The translations under genes were made by a program, and so were the position numbers. Under the pieces are notes generated by a model. That model had not been told where the DNA came from, ran no database searches, and saw nothing but the letters and a program-made list of their open reading frames with translations. A stretch of 64,000 bases of DNA. It comes from Nitrospirota bacterium (GTDB taxonomy: Bacteria > Nitrospirota > Thermodesulfovibrionia > Thermodesulfovibrionales > UBA6898). Below, piece by piece: positions 17,032 through 27,315 of the stretch. Position 1 is the stretch's first letter; each line of letters opens with the position of its first letter. The DNA lies in assembly GCA_021783515.1 (NCBI GenBank), contig JAJXTV010000002.1, positions 1 through 64,000 on the forward strand. The letters run 5' to 3'.

Positions 17032-17643
17032 TCAGAAGGATTCGAAGCCGCCCGCAAAATCGACTACACACATGACCTGCCACGCAAGGTGCGGACCCAT
17101 TGCCGCTCCCGCCACCCTAAAATCCCGCCTGAACATATTCGTCCTGTGCGCGCGGTTCGGGACCCCGTCGCCGATAATCCATAGCATCACGATCTGACGA
17201 GGATCGTCGAGGCCATAGGATATATTTTCACCTACGACATGGAGCCACTGCCCGTACGCGTCGACGCGATCGGAGACTCCCCTCCCGTCGGGCGTGTGAT
17301 GCCCTATCTGCGTCGTAGCCCCCTGCAGCTTCACCATCAGTCCAGCGGCCCTGTCCATACCGCGGGAGTGGACAAGCGGCTCGATAGGGGCCCTCTTCTT
17401 CATATACTCTATCGCCTCGTCCACCGCAGGCACGCCCTCCTTCGTCCGGAGGCAGCGGGAATCGGGGAGCTTCACACTGCGTCCCACGTAATGGCTTTTC
17501 CATTCCTGAAGATATTCGACGTATTTCTGCGGGTTCGTGCGTGCGAGGTTTATCTCGTCGATGACCTTCGCCGCCGTGGTGTCGTAGGCGGGAAAGGCGT
17601 TGAGCAGCAGGATTACGACTGAGAGAACGAGAGATTCTTTCAT
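17032..17643 (-). CDS. CAP-domain (SCP/PR1-like) secreted protein
   Basis: Signal peptide; VIDEINLARTNPQKYVEYLQEW, GHHTPDGRGVSDRVDAYGQWLHVVGENISYG, GAAMGPHLAWQVMCVVDFAG. Confidence 0.85.
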   Translation of the reverse strand: MKESLVLSVVILLLNAFPAYDTTAAKVIDEINLARTNPQKYVEYLQEWKSHYVGRSVKLPDSRCLRTKEGVPAVDEAIEYMKKRAPIEPLVHSRGMDRAAGLMVKLQGATTQIGHHTPDGRGVSDRVDAYGQWLHVVGENISYGLDDPRQIVMLWIIGDGVPNRAHRTNMFRRDFRVAGAAMGPHLAWQVMCVVDFAGGFESF

Positions 17644-17652
17644 AGCCGTCGA

Positions 17653-18474
17653 TCAGAAGAGGCCTTCTTTTACGATAATGTAATCGCCCGGCATGAGTTT
17701 GATATTCTGGCTCAGATCGGCATCGTTCATCAGTTTTTTCACCTTCACCGGGATAACCACTTCCTTGCCGTTTTCGCTCCTGTCGATAATAGTGTCGTTA
17801 AGGCTGGCAAATTTGGTAAAGCCGCCGGCCGTAAGGATCGCCTGCATGACCGTCATCCCCTCCTTATATACAATGGCCATAGGGTTGGTCACCGCTCCCA
17901 TGACATACACGGAGTTGTCGTGCCAGGCCGGAATAAAAATGGCGTCGCCCGATTCGATCTCGATATCGTCCCCCATGTCGCCTTTAATAAACAATTTATG
18001 GAAATCCTTCATTATTACCTTCCCCTTGCGCTGCACATAGGCCCGCTTCAGATCGGCATTCGTCACCTCGCCCAGAGAACAGAGGATCTGCAGCAGGGTG
18101 GTCTTCCGATTGAGCTCGTAGACGCCGGACTTTACTCCGGTGCCGAAGATGTATGCCTTGCTGTTGGTGATCTCGGTGACGGTGACGGTAACGATAGGGT
18201 CTTTCACCAGTTCCTTGAGCCTTTCCGTAAGATCGGTCTGCAGCTCCCGGGGCTTGAGTCCGCTGGCGGCCACATCTCCGGGCAGGCCCGGGACTGTTAT
18301 CATCCCGTCGGGACGCACCTTCACCGAGAAATTAAGCCGGTCTACCCCCCAGACCGATATCTGCAGCGTATCCCCTTCTCCTATGACATAATCGGCGGCG
18401 CTGACGATTGCCGGCCAACACAGCAGAAGAAAGAGCATGAGCGATGTCAAGATTGTATTCACGCGAAAACGCAT
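17653..18474 (-). CDS. Polysaccharide export outer-membrane protein (Wza/EpsA-like)
   Basis: ADYVIGEGDTLQISVWGVDRLNFSVKVRPDGMITVPGLPGDVAASG; SLBB-type repeats. Confidence 0.9.
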   Translation of the reverse strand: MRFRVNTILTSLMLFLLLCWPAIVSAADYVIGEGDTLQISVWGVDRLNFSVKVRPDGMITVPGLPGDVAASGLKPRELQTDLTERLKELVKDPIVTVTVTEITNSKAYIFGTGVKSGVYELNRKTTLLQILCSLGEVTNADLKRAYVQRKGKVIMKDFHKLFIKGDMGDDIEIESGDAIFIPAWHDNSVYVMGAVTNPMAIVYKEGMTVMQAILTAGGFTKFASLNDTIIDRSENGKEVVIPVKVKKLMNDADLSQNIKLMPGDYIIVKEGLF

Positions 18475-18477
18475 TCA

Positions 18478-19848
18478 CTACCTCCCTTTTCCGAAAATAA
18501 CTACCCTGAAGGTTTTCATAATGATCATGAGGTCCTCAAGAAGAGACATGTGCTTGAAATAATAGAGGTCGTACTGCATCTTTTCGTACGCGTCCTTTAC
18601 CGAAGCCCCATAGGCGTATTTGATCTGGGCCCATCCGGTGATCCCCGGTTTGATAAAATGCCTTTTGGCATAAAACGGTATCTGCCGGTCGAGCTCCTCG
18701 ACGAATTCGGGCCGCTCCGGGCGCGGGCCGACAAAACTCATATCTCCCTTTAAGACGTTGAACAGCTGCGGGATCTCGTCGAACCGGTATTTTCTGAGAA
18801 ACCTTCCGATAGGCCTTACCCGCAGGTCGTTCTTCTGCGCCCAGACGGCGCCTGTCTCGCGCTCGGCATCGTCGTTCATCGTCCTGAATTTATAGAGGAC
18901 AAAGTTCTTTCCCCATTGGCCCACGCGCGTCTGTGTGAAAAAAATCGGGCCGGGCGAATCGAGCTTTATCAACAGGGCGATAACAGGGAAGAGCGGAAGA
19001 GACAGAATAATGCCGATAACGGACAAAACAATGTCCATCAGCCTCTTTATCGCGACATACACCGGCGGCCGCAAAAACCCGTCCGCATAGATCAGCCAGT
19101 TCATGTCCAGATACTCAAGCATGAGCTTGCCCGTCATCGGTTCGAGAAAGGACGGGGCATCGACGATCTTCACTCCATGCAGCTTGCAGTTCAGCAGGAC
19201 ATGCTGCAGCTCGGCCTGATCCTGCCTGACCTGCTCGGACATGACGACCTGCGACACCCTTTCGCGCCGGACGATCTCCGCGAGATCGTCAACCCTGCCG
19301 ATGATCTGTCTTCCGGAAACGGCGGCGCCGCCGCCATTCCCCCCCGACACATACCCGCTGAGCGTATACCCGAAATTGTTCTTAGGTGACTGCACAAAAT
19401 CGCCGATGGCGAGGGCCGATGCCCCAGTCCCTAATATCAGGATATTTTCGGCCAGGAAGCTCTTGTCGTGCACCATCATGAACACCATGTGCCAGAAATA
19501 CTGATAACAGACAAACAGCGACAGAGAAAGCCCCAACAGCCCTCTGCCGATAATCAGCGGGGGCATCATAAAATAAATGATGGACAGGACGACGAATGAA
19601 ACGCACGCAGCGCTTGCGATATGGGAAAAGATCTCTCTCCTGCTGCCATGTTTTGCCAGGTTGTATATTTCAAAGATATAGGAAGATACCACAAGGACGG
19701 AGAGGAACAGGGCCAGATTCGCGAAAGGTTTTCGCGCAGCCTCGCCTATACTTTGATCATAGCCGAACCGGAGCAGAAACCCGCCGAATAAGGCGGCGAC
19801 TCCAAAGAAAAGATCTCCCGCGATGAGAAAGAGCAGGCGGTATTGCAT
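18478..19848 (-). CDS. Exopolysaccharide polyprenyl glycosylphosphotransferase (initiating sugar transferase)
   Basis: N-terminal TM bundle; PGPIFFTQTRVGQWGKNFVLYKFRTMNDDAE; FNVLKGDMSFVGPRPERPEF; KPGITGWAQIKY. Confidence 0.93.
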   Translation of the reverse strand: MQYRLLFLIAGDLFFGVAALFGGFLLRFGYDQSIGEAARKPFANLALFLSVLVVSSYIFEIYNLAKHGSRREIFSHIASAACVSFVVLSIIYFMMPPLIIGRGLLGLSLSLFVCYQYFWHMVFMMVHDKSFLAENILILGTGASALAIGDFVQSPKNNFGYTLSGYVSGGNGGGAAVSGRQIIGRVDDLAEIVRRERVSQVVMSEQVRQDQAELQHVLLNCKLHGVKIVDAPSFLEPMTGKLMLEYLDMNWLIYADGFLRPPVYVAIKRLMDIVLSVIGIILSLPLFPVIALLIKLDSPGPIFFTQTRVGQWGKNFVLYKFRTMNDDAERETGAVWAQKNDLRVRPIGRFLRKYRFDEIPQLFNVLKGDMSFVGPRPERPEFVEELDRQIPFYAKRHFIKPGITGWAQIKYAYGASVKDAYEKMQYDLYYFKHMSLLEDLMIIMKTFRVVIFGKGR

Positions 19849-19859
19849 ACCTCACCCTA

Positions 19860-22661
19860 TCACCATGTAATCTGCTCCAGCAGTTTACGCGCATCGGCAG
19901 CTTCCGGGAAGTCGCCGAGAGATAATGACCTTCGCAGGCTCGCGGCGGCCTTGTCCGGCATTCCGTTGCCTTTGAGGGCAAGCGCGAGGTGATACTCCAC
20001 CGTGGGATCATTGCGCAAAAGCAGCGAGGATTTTTCCAGGAGCTTCTGCGCCTCCGCGGCACGGCCGTTTTTCAGCAGGGCATACCCGAGGGTGTCCATG
20101 ATCCCGGGGTTTGTCGGCTCCAGATTATAGCCGCGAAACGCCAGCCTCAGCCCCTCCCGGGGATTTCCGTAACCGGTCACGTAAAGATAGGCAAGATTAT
20201 TAAGCGCCGGGACATAATTTTCCGACTTCGTCAGGGCTTCGCGATATTTTGCTATCGCTTCCTTCTTTTTGCCCATTTCCTCCAGCAGCGCACCCTCGGC
20301 AAACAAGACAGGAGGGCTGTCGGGGCTCTTTCGCAGCGCCTCCGCATATGCGGCCATAGCGGATTTGTAATCCTTCATTTTCGTATAAAGGTTGCCCAGC
20401 ATCAGGATCGCCTGAACGTTCTCCGGCTCTGTCTGGATCCCCTTCCTGATTTCCGCGACCGCCCGGTCCAGTTCATGATTGTTCTCATGGATGACGGCAA
20501 GCATCATGTACCCGAGGGCGGACCGGGAATTCAGGATGGTATACCTGCGGGCCTGCTCCAGCGCATGGGGCGTGTCCTTCATCACGATATAGATATTCAC
20601 TTTATCGGTGATGCCCTGCCCGGGGTTGATCGACGCGATATCGTCGCAGACGTCGAGCGCCTCCCTGTATCGTTTATCGGCCAGCAGGATCGACTTCTTC
20701 ATCTCAAGGGCGGCCGCATTCCGCGGTATCGACCGTATGGCCTTATCCAGCACGGAAAGCGCATCGTCGACCTTCTTCTTTCTCATCAGATAATTCGCGA
20801 GGGCAAGATAGGCGGTCCCCTCGTTCGTCTCGACGGCCTTCTTATAATAGCCGTATGCGTCGCCGTCACGCCCTTCAATCTCGAGAAGGGCCGCCAGGCT
20901 CATCAGCGCCCGCGCGTTGCTAGGGTCTTTCTGAAGGACATCGCGGTATTCCTGAAGGGCCTTTTCCGTCTGGTTGCCCGCGGCATAGATCGTGGCGATA
21001 TTGAATGAGGCGGCCAGGTAGGACGGGTCCGACTTTTTCGCCTTCTGAAGATACTCCAGGGCCTCGGCCGGCTTACTTTCGGCGTTCATGACGACCGCCA
21101 TATTGTTGTAGAGGACCGCATCGCTCTTCTTCCCTTCGATTCCCTGATGCAAGAGGGACATCGCTTTCGCATAATCGTTCTGGCGTATGTAAAAAGTCGC
21201 GAGAATGAGTCTGGTGCTCAATAATTCCGGCGACACGCTCACCGCCGTGGCGAAGTCCGTTTCCGCCTCCTTCAGATCGCCGCGCTGCAGATAGAATATT
21301 CCTTTCTTCAGATGCGCGTCCACGATCGAGGGGTCCAGCTCTATCGCCCTGTTGAGCTCTTTCATCCCCTCGTCGTACATCCCTTTTGACATATAGACGC
21401 TGCCCAGGAGATTATGGGCCAGCGCCATTGCGGGGTTAGCGTCGAGGATCTTCCTGAGCTCCGCGACGGAGTCATCAAGCCTTTTCTGCTTTGCAAGGAT
21501 CAATGCCACAAGAAAGCGCGCCCGCTCGGAATACGGATTATTATCAAAGATCATGCGGAACTGGCTCGTCGCCGTCTCCAGCGCCCCCATATAGTAGTTA
21601 CAGAGCCCGAGGTAGTAATAGGCCTCCGGGGAAGGTCCGGCAACGATCGATTTTTGCATCTGGGGGATCGCGTCGCGATAATTTTTCTTGCGGAAGGCGA
21701 TTATGCCTTTCAGCCTACTCCCTTCAGGTCTCCGGGGGAACTTGCCCGCCAGCTCCGCGGAGACCTGGTCCGCCTTGTCCAAATCACCCTTATCCACATA
21801 TAAAAGGCCCTCTTTATAGAGCGCCGCGATATTCGTCGGGTCGATCCCGGAAATTTTGCGGTAGATGGCGAGCGCCTTGTCCTTATGCCCGGAAATAATT
21901 TCCAGTTCCGCAAGAAGCTGAAACGCGCGGGTGTTCCGGGGCTCGGAGGAAATGACCTTCTCAAGCAGGCGCCGGGCTTCGGCCTCTTTGCCAAGGGCAC
22001 TGACGCGCGCGTAAAGCTCGGCAAGTTCGAGCCTGACCCCGGTCTTCGAAGGGTCGGCATCCAGGGACCTCAGGAGATTGCGCTCCGCTTCATGCGGGTC
22101 GCCCTGCACCGCGGAAACGATGCCCGCAAGCTCGAGCGTCTCGGACGTTTCCCCGTGGCCCTGCACATACTCCTGTATTTCCTTCTTTGCCTCGCCGGGC
22201 TTATTAACGAGTATATGAAGCCTCGCCAGCTGCAGTTTTATCTCCACCTGCGAGGGCTTCTGTGCGAGCGCCTTCTGAAATTCCTTTTCGGCCAGATCGA
22301 AGAGGCCCGCCGCCAAATAGGCCTTGGCCAGCTCGTAGCGCGCTTCGTAATAGTTTGTGTCTTTTTCCAGCGCGTTTTTGAAAAAAACTATCGCCCCTTT
22401 GGGGTTGGAGGACTTTATTTCGGCCAGCCCCCCGGCATACAGCTCTTCCTTGGTTTTGCTGCTGCAGGCGACAATGGAAAAAAGCACAATACTAAGCAAT
22501 ATACATATTCGTGGAAACACAATCTCCCTGCTGCGCTCTCGGTTAATGGATGCCGCTATTTTATACTTAAAGCAACAGAAGGCGCAAGCCTGGGATTGTC
22601 TCAAAAAAAAGCGGGGGAGATATCGTATTTTCGTGTGGGTGCGGGAGGCGGTCTGCCCCAT
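19860..22661 (-). CDS. prsT: PEP-CTERM/exosortase system TPR-repeat lipoprotein (PrsT-like)
   Basis: Signal/lipobox region LLSIVLFSIVACSSK followed by about 20 TPR repeats; adjacent to exosortase genes. True start uncertain. Confidence 0.85.
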   Translation of the reverse strand: MGQTASRTHTKIRYLPRFFLRQSQACAFCCFKYKIAASINRERSREIVFPRICILLSIVLFSIVACSSKTKEELYAGGLAEIKSSNPKGAIVFFKNALEKDTNYYEARYELAKAYLAAGLFDLAEKEFQKALAQKPSQVEIKLQLARLHILVNKPGEAKKEIQEYVQGHGETSETLELAGIVSAVQGDPHEAERNLLRSLDADPSKTGVRLELAELYARVSALGKEAEARRLLEKVISSEPRNTRAFQLLAELEIISGHKDKALAIYRKISGIDPTNIAALYKEGLLYVDKGDLDKADQVSAELAGKFPRRPEGSRLKGIIAFRKKNYRDAIPQMQKSIVAGPSPEAYYYLGLCNYYMGALETATSQFRMIFDNNPYSERARFLVALILAKQKRLDDSVAELRKILDANPAMALAHNLLGSVYMSKGMYDEGMKELNRAIELDPSIVDAHLKKGIFYLQRGDLKEAETDFATAVSVSPELLSTRLILATFYIRQNDYAKAMSLLHQGIEGKKSDAVLYNNMAVVMNAESKPAEALEYLQKAKKSDPSYLAASFNIATIYAAGNQTEKALQEYRDVLQKDPSNARALMSLAALLEIEGRDGDAYGYYKKAVETNEGTAYLALANYLMRKKKVDDALSVLDKAIRSIPRNAAALEMKKSILLADKRYREALDVCDDIASINPGQGITDKVNIYIVMKDTPHALEQARRYTILNSRSALGYMMLAVIHENNHELDRAVAEIRKGIQTEPENVQAILMLGNLYTKMKDYKSAMAAYAEALRKSPDSPPVLFAEGALLEEMGKKKEAIAKYREALTKSENYVPALNNLAYLYVTGYGNPREGLRLAFRGYNLEPTNPGIMDTLGYALLKNGRAAEAQKLLEKSSLLLRNDPTVEYHLALALKGNGMPDKAAASLRRSLSLGDFPEAADARKLLEQITW

Positions 22662-22685
22662 CAGGACTTCATGCGGTATTGTCCG

Positions 22686-23396
22686 TCATTTGCGTCTTAT
22701 TCTGAACCTGAGCAGCCCGAGACCGGCAACGCCGGTGGCGACAAGGGCGAAGGTATTCGGCTCGGGAATGGTATCCTCATCCGTACTGCCTCTTTGACGG
22801 AATTGCTCCTCGTCCGTGGCGATATTCTCGACGCTCTGCTCCGAACTGCCGGCAAGGACATAGTCGTTGCAGCAATAGGTGCGCACCCAGCGTTTCCCGT
22901 CGGTTATATACCCGTCTCCCTTGGGCAGCCTGATGACCTTCCGGGTCGTCCGGATCTTTCCGTCCTTCCTGTAGGCGACATGGGTCCATATCGCCTCTTC
23001 GAGATTTCCCATCCGGGCATTCTTCCAGTCGAAATCGGCAAAATGCATGGCCAGGAGCGGGTCGCCGGCGACCAGCTTACGGAAATCCTCGATCGAGCGG
23101 ATGACGTCCCTGGGGCAGAGGCCGAGCCAATTGCCCGGAACAACGCTGGAGACAGCACCCGCGACAGTACTGGAGGCGTCGTCGGGTTCCGCAGCCTTAT
23201 TTAAGGCCTTTCTCTGCGCGACAATTACCTTGTGGTCGACCTTGTGACGCTTGATCAGGCCGAGATTAAGGAGGACAGAGGCAACGAGCAGGAAGGCCGC
23301 CACCAATATCCAGGCTTTCTTTTTGGGCAGATAGCACGAGTGCCCAGACGCTTCCCCCGAGTTTGCTTTCTTTCTTTTTGGAAAATGCCACGCCAA
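22686..23396 (-). CDS. PEP-CTERM protein encoded within the exosortase operon
   Basis: N-terminal TM KKAWILVAAFLLVASVLLNLGL; C-terminus TIPEPNTFALVATGVAGLGLLRFRIRRK. Confidence 0.8.
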   Translation of the reverse strand: MAWHFPKRKKANSGEASGHSCYLPKKKAWILVAAFLLVASVLLNLGLIKRHKVDHKVIVAQRKALNKAAEPDDASSTVAGAVSSVVPGNWLGLCPRDVIRSIEDFRKLVAGDPLLAMHFADFDWKNARMGNLEEAIWTHVAYRKDGKIRTTRKVIRLPKGDGYITDGKRWVRTYCCNDYVLAGSSEQSVENIATDEEQFRQRGSTDEDTIPEPNTFALVATGVAGLGLLRFRIRRK

Positions 23397-23497
23397 TTTG
23401 TTTTTATCCCCTTTTCGCCCGTCCGGCAGTCTGATGATTTCGGTTATCGCATGAGCCTGTCCGGCAAGCGGATAGATATGTTATACCTTAACCCCCG

Positions 23498-24130
23498 CTA
23501 TAAGGGCAAGAAGTTTCTTATCACCGGATAGAAATCTCTGATGAATTGCCTGCCGGAGTCCGAGGACCGTTCTTCATCGGCCCCGATGGGGACGGATATC
23601 CTGATAAATGCGGCGTTGCGGCGTCCGTGCAGAATGGAGCTGCCGATCTGGGCGAGCTTCAGTGAATATTCGTCGGAAAGAGTCCGGTCTCCGACCTGGA
23701 ACCAATAGTAAAAAAGCTCCTTGATTCCACCCTTCTGATACACGGCCCTGACCACGTTGATCTTCCTGCCGCCGACGTCGAGCTGTATCCTCTTATCCGA
23801 ATCCTTGTGCCAGCCGCCTCCGGGCAGACAGTGCTCCGGCGAATGGATTTCACCGCTCTCCTTCCCCCCGCCGTGATAGCCGATGTAAAGCTGCGCGGTC
23901 TGTCCGCCGCGTGCTTCGTATGTCCGCGAAAGATAATCGGTCGGTCTCAGCACATCGATGACGTCCCCGCTCAGCGCCGACTGGGACACCATCCGCCATC
24001 CGTCAAGGGTTATCGGCAACTCCTCGAGGGGCCTGTTCACCGGCACGGTAATGTCGGCATGGAAGTTTATGTAAAGAGACGTCGCTGCGATAAGCAGGTA
24101 AAGGGCGATGAACCTGCCTTTGCTAATCAT
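23498..24130 (-). CDS. epsI: EpsI family protein (exosortase-associated)
   Basis: PLEELPITLDGW, YIGYHGGGKESGEIHSPEHCLPGGGW; overlaps exosortase gene by 8 bp. Confidence 0.88.
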   Translation of the reverse strand: MISKGRFIALYLLIAATSLYINFHADITVPVNRPLEELPITLDGWRMVSQSALSGDVIDVLRPTDYLSRTYEARGGQTAQLYIGYHGGGKESGEIHSPEHCLPGGGWHKDSDKRIQLDVGGRKINVVRAVYQKGGIKELFYYWFQVGDRTLSDEYSLKLAQIGSSILHGRRNAAFIRISVPIGADEERSSDSGRQFIRDFYPVIRNFLPL

Positions 24131-24965
24131 CGGCAGGCCCCTTTTTTACCAGCGTACCGATCCCGTATAGAAGCCCCATTGCCACCACAAATACAAACAG
24201 TCCGGCAAACTCGTGGAAAAAGCCCGCCGCAACCTCCGCTCCCCAGCGCTGGGCCAGGATGCCGGTCACGATCACCCTCATGGAATTGGTGAATATCGCC
24301 ACGGGAACGGCGGACGCGATGATGATCCACCGTCCGCTGATGCTTCTTTTTTCATAAAACGCATACGCGACGGCAAGGGCGATCAGGGAGACGAGCGAAC
24401 GCATGCCGCTGCAGGCGTCGGCGACCTCCAGGGTTATCGAGGGGAACATGATGATGTTTCCTTCCCGGACCACGACGACGCCGACAAGCTTCAATACCCC
24501 CACCGACACCTTGGTCACAAAAAGCTTCAGAGGGAAGGCGGCCGCGTTATAGATGATATAGGGGAGGGGGACCATCAGGAAGAGATAGGCGAGCGACAGG
24601 CGGGTCTGCCTGAATACTTCGCGCCCGAATAAAAACAGCACCGTCCCCGCCAGAAGCACAACCAGCGAAGAGCGCATGGTGAAATATTCCATGGCCAGAC
24701 GCCCCAAGGTCAGCTGAAGGAGAGCGAATGCAACAACAGCCAGGCCGGGGTTCCAGGGCGAGACCCGGGCCGCCTTCAGTTTTTCGCGTCGCTCATAAAG
24801 AAAATATCCCGCAATGAGCGGGACAAAGAAGGCATGTGAATAGTTGTCGTCCGTGTACCACTGCCTTACCATATCAGGGACCACCGCACTATACGCCCAT
24901 GCCATAAGACAGACCATCCCCGCAAGGTAGGCTTTGTGGATCTTCAGTGATTCGGCAAAGGACAT
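24123..24965 (-). CDS. xrtA: Exosortase (XrtA/EpsH type)
   Basis: Multi-TM; catalytic motifs ADACSGMRSLVSLIALAVAYAF (Cys), NSMRVIVTG (Arg), FFHEFAGLFVF (His). Confidence 0.9.
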   Translation of the reverse strand: MSFAESLKIHKAYLAGMVCLMAWAYSAVVPDMVRQWYTDDNYSHAFFVPLIAGYFLYERREKLKAARVSPWNPGLAVVAFALLQLTLGRLAMEYFTMRSSLVVLLAGTVLFLFGREVFRQTRLSLAYLFLMVPLPYIIYNAAAFPLKLFVTKVSVGVLKLVGVVVVREGNIIMFPSITLEVADACSGMRSLVSLIALAVAYAFYEKRSISGRWIIIASAVPVAIFTNSMRVIVTGILAQRWGAEVAAGFFHEFAGLFVFVVAMGLLYGIGTLVKKGPADD

Positions 24966-25191
24966 ATTTTCCCCTCACGCCCCGTGATTTGCTGTCTATC
25001 GATTTCCGGAATCAGCCAAACAGGCCGTATTTTATCAGATAATAGAGAAATTTGCCATGCTCGACAACGCGCTTGTGTAAGCCGTCAGTTACAGGTAAAG
25101 TAGAGCGTATTAACATTATCAAAATTGAATTTACATTATTGGAAAATCGCCCCTCGCCCCGTTGACATGACGTTAGTATATCATCCTGCTT

Positions 25192-25262
25192 TACCGCAAA
25201 GAATTAGCCACAGAAGACACGGAGGGATTTCTTTTATCAGTGACAACTTAACCGACATACTG
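25192..25262 (+). repeat. Left copy of direct repeat flanking the DUF4143 ATPase gene
   Basis: taccgcaaagaattagccacagaagacacggag...ttcttttatcagtgacaacttaaccgacatactg; compare 26791-26860. Confidence 0.7.
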
Positions 25263-25349
25263 CTAGCCTCTGTGATCTCAAACAGCGATTTCCTCCGCGA
25301 ACTCTGCGGTTCATCTGTCATACTTTCTCTTAAGCTGCTGTAAAGAATT

Positions 25350-26669
25350 TTAGGAGCTTTCGCCCAAAAGCCACTCGTAAGCCGGCTGGCTTACCATGCC
25401 TTGCCCAAGGTTTATTGGGATTTGATCGAATGTAAGCATCAAGAGTCGTTGCCGTGCGTGTGGGAAATCGGCAGCAGCATCCCTTAACGCTCTCATCTCA
25501 CGTTCCAGCGTCTCACCTGAGCCTGTATCGGCACAAACCTGTATCAACTCCTCTTCCCCGCCATGAAACCTGGCGTGAAAATCAACCTCATAGCCTCCCG
25601 GCGTCCGCACGTAGCCTATCTCTGCCTTACGCCGCTCAAGTTCATGCAGCACAACTGTTTCCAGTGCATGGCCTACATTTGTGCGGCCTGAGCGGTCGAA
25701 TGCGCCAATTAATCCCGTGTCCACGGGATAGACCTTCCGGGGATTAGAGTTGCGACGTCGCTCAGAATCAGTGGCCAAAGTCACAGTGCTTATGAGGAAT
25801 GCGTCCTGAAGATGTCCCATCATTGCATGAAGGGAGTCCTTGGCAACACCAAGCCCTTGCGCTTTCAAATCCAGATTTAAGCGGTGCACACTCAAACTTC
25901 CAGAGGGATTCCTCAGGCACTGCCTCGTTAGCCATCTTAGCGCAGCAACCTGAGTAATACCGTATCGCTCCACAATGTCCCTGAAAAGCACCGTATCCAC
26001 GTAACCCTGCAGGAGATCCACCCGCAGTTCCTCCGGCAACCCTTGCGCCTCGGGAAATCCTCCTACAGCAAGATATTCCAGAAATTTTTTTTCTATAAGA
26101 GAGCGATCAACAGCTGTAAATTCACGTACGTGTCTCTTCGGCTCCGTGTCGCAGTGCCTCAGAAACTCCCTGAAACTAAACGGCCGGATCACTATCTCCA
26201 TTCCCCGGCCACGCAACGAAGTATGTACCTCACGGCTCAGCATCTTTGCGGACGACCCGGATACCACGATCTCCATTTGCTCTGAGTCCAGTACCCGGCG
26301 AACAAATCTCTCCCATCCCTTGACAAGCTGCACTTCATCAAGCAGCCACCGGACCATCTCGCTACCACGCAGTTGAGGATATCGCCGATAATATTCTTCC
26401 AACAATAGGCCGAGCTGTTCCATTGGCAGGTCAGCCAGGCGGTCGTCATCGAAGCTCAGATAGACAACTCGCTCCGGAGGCATGGAGGTGCGCCACTCTG
26501 TCTGCAGCTGCCGCAGAAAGGTTGTCTTTCCGGCTCGCCGCATGCCGATTACAGCGTATACCTTACCGGCAACAGCCGGCAGCGCCGCGTCCCGTCGCGT
26601 TGCCTTTAGATGTGGACCAGCCAGAACAGCCGCATTCAGCTTCTCATTTAAAACATTATGCAATGCCAT
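25350..26669 (-). CDS. AAA-family ATP-binding protein with DUF4143-type C-terminus
   Basis: Walker A GMRRAGKTTFL, Walker B WLLDEVQ, SGSSAKMLSREVHTSLRGR, C-terminal VVLHELERRKAEIGYVRTPGGYEVDF. Confidence 0.9.
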   Translation of the reverse strand: MALHNVLNEKLNAAVLAGPHLKATRRDAALPAVAGKVYAVIGMRRAGKTTFLRQLQTEWRTSMPPERVVYLSFDDDRLADLPMEQLGLLLEEYYRRYPQLRGSEMVRWLLDEVQLVKGWERFVRRVLDSEQMEIVVSGSSAKMLSREVHTSLRGRGMEIVIRPFSFREFLRHCDTEPKRHVREFTAVDRSLIEKKFLEYLAVGGFPEAQGLPEELRVDLLQGYVDTVLFRDIVERYGITQVAALRWLTRQCLRNPSGSLSVHRLNLDLKAQGLGVAKDSLHAMMGHLQDAFLISTVTLATDSERRRNSNPRKVYPVDTGLIGAFDRSGRTNVGHALETVVLHELERRKAEIGYVRTPGGYEVDFHARFHGGEEELIQVCADTGSGETLEREMRALRDAAADFPHARQRLLMLTFDQIPINLGQGMVSQPAYEWLLGESS

Positions 26670-26790
26670 AATGATTTATAGGGTAATAGCAAGGTGTCCT
26701 TTTGTCAAGGACTGTTATTGCACTAACAGGACGCCTGGAGACACCACCTGAGTAAATCGTGGTTTATCTGCCATCCTTATCTCTTAAACT

Positions 26791-26860
26791 GCCGTAAAGA
26801 ATTAACCCCACAGAGCACAGAGTTTTTTCTTTTATTAATGACAACTTAACCGACATTCTG
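26791..26860 (+). repeat. Right copy of direct repeat flanking the DUF4143 ATPase gene
   Basis: gccgtaaagaattaaccccacagagcacagag...ttcttttattaatgacaacttaaccgacattctg. Confidence 0.7.
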
Positions 26861-26888
26861 TTTCCTTCTCTGTGTCTTCCGTAAAATG

Positions 26889-27122
26889 TCATAGCTTCCC
26901 GCCATTACCGGCGGCATGCTCATCTAATGCCGGTTTCAACCCCAGCACGCCGTATCTTATCAGATAGTAGAAAAATTTAACACGCTCGACAATGCGGCCC
27001 CACACGCCTATGGAATTCGATTTAGCGGGATATACGGAAAGATCGACCGGCAGGCTGGAAAACACTTTCCTGAAAGTCCAGAGCGCCCGCCGCATGTGAT
27101 AATCGGACGTGACGATAATCAA
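26889..27122 (-). pseudogene. 3' fragment of a DUF218 (YdcF/SanA-like) gene
   Basis: IIVTSDYHMRRALWTFRKVFSSLPVDLSVYPAKSNSIGVWGRIVERVKFFYYLIRYGVLG, nearly identical to the C-terminus of the intact copy at 28296-28889. Confidence 0.88.
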
Positions 27123-27315
27123 TCTAACGACGACTGTAAACTCGCAATTGATAGGTATTTCTGCGAGCGCAATCAGGCTTTTTTAGAAAATCCAAGGCGT
27201 GCAGGAAAGAAACTTTGGGGGGAGGAAGGAGTTAACCCAATCTTCAAGGAAAGCAACAATTGCAAAGCCCCCAAGTACAGGTAAAATGGTATAATTTTGA
27301 TAGAGAGGAAAACTG

